From DATEJJ01 sp039649115 (GTDB taxonomy: Bacteria > Actinomycetota > Actinomycetes > Mycobacteriales > Micromonosporaceae), in contig JBBWZQ010000409.1 of assembly GCA_039649115.1 (NCBI GenBank), positions 1 through 7,914 of the forward strand: DNA of 7,914 nt, given 5' to 3'. Positions 6,437 to 7,914 of the stretch are shown here, one piece after another. The notes under the pieces were generated by a model that saw nothing but the letters and a program-made list of their open reading frames with translations, searched no databases and had not been told where the DNA came from. Both the position numbers and the translations under genes were made by a program. The first letter of the stretch is position 1; every line of letters begins with the position of its first letter.

Positions 6437-6593
6437 CCGCGGGGCCCTTTCGCCGGCACGTCTGGACGCCGGGCATGTCACCGACGTGGCCGACGGTGAG
6501 CATGCTCCTCCACTGGACACCCGCTTCCTCCCTGGGCTCCCCCGGGGAGCGGCGGGCACAACAGCACCCCGTCGCCAAACATCGGAGCCGCAC
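6437..6593. promoter_or_regulatory. palindrome-rich spacer upstream of the GH93-like gene
   Basis: This 157-bp spacer contains CCGGC/GCCGG (6453-6457 with 6468-6472), a possible weak terminator for the regulator gene; TCACCG/CGGTGA (6478-6483 with 6494-6499, spacer 10); a perfect 10-bp palindrome GAGCATGCTC (6498-6507); and a perfect 15-bp odd palindrome GCTCCCC-C-GGGGAGC (6536-6550) about 43 bp before the ATG. Such density suggests regulator binding sites or RNA hairpins controlling the secreted enzyme. No clear -35/-10 pair was found. Confidence 0.4.
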
Positions 6594-7914
6594 ATGTCCC
6601 TCACGCGGAAAGGCGCCAGACACCGCGCCGCCCACCCCGTCCCCCTCTTCCTCCTGCTGCTCGCCCTGGTCGCAGTGGGCTTGTTCTCGGCCGCAGGCCC
6701 GGCGCGGGCGATCAGCCGCGGCTCGCAGACCATGTATACCCCGCCGTCCAACGCCCCCTCCCCCGGGTCGCTCTACCCGCGGGCACTGCGGCTGCAGTAC
6801 AGCGGATCGTCCAACGGCACCATGCTGGCCACCTTCGAGCAGTACACCTCCGGAACCCCGGTCTTCCCGATCTACCGCAGCACCGACAACGGCAACACCT
6901 GGACCCGGATCTCCAGCGTCGCCGACACGCGCAACGGCTGGGGCATGCGCTGGGAGCCGTTTCTGTACGAGCTACCCACCGCGATCGGCAACTACCCCGC
7001 CGGTACCATCCTCGCGGCGGGCGACTCCGTCCCCGCCAACCGGTCAGCGACCAAAATCGACCTGTACGCCAGCACCGACCACGGCCTGACTTGGAGCTTC
7101 GTCAGCAACATCGCCACCGGCGGCCAGGCGATCTCCACCAACGGCTACACCCCCGTGTGGGAGCCGTTTCTGATGGTGTCCGGCTCCAGGCTCATCGCCT
7201 ACTACTCCGACCAGCGCGACCCCAACCACGGGCAGAAGCTCGACCACCAGGTCACCACGAACGGCGTCACCTGGGGCCCCGTCGTCGACGACGTGGCGGT
7301 GTCCACGTACAGCGCCCGCCCCGGCATGACGAGCGTCGCGAAGCTGCCCAACGGCAACTACATCATGACGTACGAGTACGGCGGCGCACCCGAGGGCAAC
7401 TACGCCGTGTACTACAAGATCTCCCCTAACCCGGAGGCCTTCGGACCCGTCACCGGCATCCCGCTGAGGACGACCGACGGCACCGTCCCCACCAGTTCCC
7501 CCTACGTCGTGTGGATGCCCACCGGCGGCACGAACGGCACCCTCGCCGTGAGCGTCAACAGCACCGCCGAACTGTTCATCAATACCCAAAACGGCGCCGC
7601 GAACACCTGGACGCGCATCGCCTCCAACGTCGCCCGCGGCTACAGCCGCGGCATGGTCCCCCTGGCCGACGGCCACAGCCTCGAGGTATTCAGCGGGGGC
7701 CCGCTGAGAAGCACCGGCCTGAACCCCGTCACCTACAGCACCATCGACCTGGGCGGCGGCCTGCGCGGTGTCGGTTCGAATCGGTGCCTGGACGTGCCCG
7801 GCCAGGCCACGGCCAACGGGACCCTGCTGGACATCTGGGACTGCAACGGGGGCACCAACCAGCAGTGGAACTACCTGTCGAACGGCGAGTTGCAGGTCTA
7901 CGGCGGCAAATGCC
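6594..7914 (+). CDS. secreted GH93-like exo-arabinanase with ricin-B (CBM13) domain (3' end outside window)
   Basis: Open from the ATG at 6594 to the window edge, 440 residues visible, with GGAG six bases upstream. A signal peptide is clear: basic start (RKGARHR), hydrophobic core (VPLFLLLLALVAVGLFSA), cleavage probably after ARA (residue 39). The catalytic part (about 45-385) is a sialidase-type beta-propeller with Asp-box repeats STDNGNTW (96-103) and STDHGLTW (160-167). NGWGMRWEPFLYELP, TPVWEPFL, YYSDQRDPNHGQKL, RPGMTSVAKLPNG and TYEYGG match what I recall of GH93 exo-alpha-1,5-L-arabinanases, which release arabinobiose from linear arabinan. Glu190 and Glu261 would correspond to the Glu170 nucleophile and Glu242 acid/base reported for Fusarium Arb93A (spacing 71 here, 72 there); Tyr350 may be the third catalytic residue. 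From about 388 a ricin-B lectin repeat begins (RCLDVPGQATANGT, then the QQW motif), cut by the window edge. A generic sialidase-fold annotation is the alternative. It lies downstream of the LacI gene on the same strand. Confidence 0.88.
   Translation, partial: MSLTRKGARHRAAHPVPLFLLLLALVAVGLFSAAGPARAISRGSQTMYTPPSNAPSPGSLYPRALRLQYSGSSNGTMLATFEQYTSGTPVFPIYRSTDNGNTWTRISSVADTRNGWGMRWEPFLYELPTAIGNYPAGTILAAGDSVPANRSATKIDLYASTDHGLTWSFVSNIATGGQAISTNGYTPVWEPFLMVSGSRLIAYYSDQRDPNHGQKLDHQVTTNGVTWGPVVDDVAVSTYSARPGMTSVAKLPNGNYIMTYEYGGAPEGNYAVYYKISPNPEAFGPVTGIPLRTTDGTVPTSSPYVVWMPTGGTNGTLAVSVNSTAELFINTQNGAANTWTRIASNVARGYSRGMVPLADGHSLEVFSGGPLRSTGLNPVTYSTIDLGGGLRGVGSNRCLDVPGQATANGTLLDIWDCNGGTNQQWNYLSNGELQVYGGKC

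Noticed and set aside
7044..7676. 210-residue minus-strand open frame over the GH93-like gene
   Set aside because: Antisense to a strongly supported gene; low-complexity Gly/Val/Ala/His product typical of a shadow frame.
1..7914. CRISPR array, tRNA, rRNA, insertion sequence or phage module
   Set aside because: No regularly spaced repeats, no transposase or integrase motifs and no RNA gene features were seen while reading both strands.

Overview
The window is high-GC DNA with strongly GC-biased third codon positions and protein families typical of an actinomycete (Streptomyces or a relative). It reads as part of a plant-polysaccharide utilisation locus. Two glycoside hydrolase genes, each cut by a window edge, flank an oxidoreductase pair and a LacI-family regulator. 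I see no rRNA, tRNA, CRISPR array, transposase or phage gene, and nothing that amounts to a new defence or mobile system.

Layout: (1) 2-2407 (+) is the 3' part of a large GH3 beta-glycosidase with a fascin-like insert and a C-terminal CBM6-like module. (2) 2408-2637 separates convergent genes and holds several G+C-rich hairpins. (3) 3609-2638 (-) is a YajO-like aldo/keto reductase, 62 bp downstream of (4) 4688-3672 (-), a zinc-dependent medium-chain alcohol dehydrogenase; the two probably form an operon. (5) 4689-5329 is a 641-bp divergent intergenic region. Next to the dehydrogenase it holds a decayed carboxymuconolactone-decarboxylase-like remnant, then several inverted repeats, then a clear promoter with an overlapping palindromic operator. 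(6) 5330-6436 (+) is a LacI-family repressor. (7) 6437-6593 is a palindrome-rich spacer. (8) 6594-7914 (+) is the start of a secreted GH93-like exo-arabinanase with a ricin-B (CBM13) module that runs off the end; it has no stop codon in the window.

How the genes may work together: the exported GH93-like enzyme would release arabinose or short arabino-oligosaccharides from arabinan. The GH3 enzyme, of the beta-glucosidase/beta-xylosidase type, would trim hemicellulose oligosaccharides. The LacI regulator would sense a released sugar. The ADH-AKR pair could process a sugar or an aldehyde by-product, or may only be a neighbour. The link between the redox pair and the hydrolases is inference from position. 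The best small-scale finds are the LacI-type operator at 5268-5281 over the regulator's own promoter, the decayed CMD gene now fused in frame upstream of the dehydrogenase, and the domain layouts of the two hydrolases.
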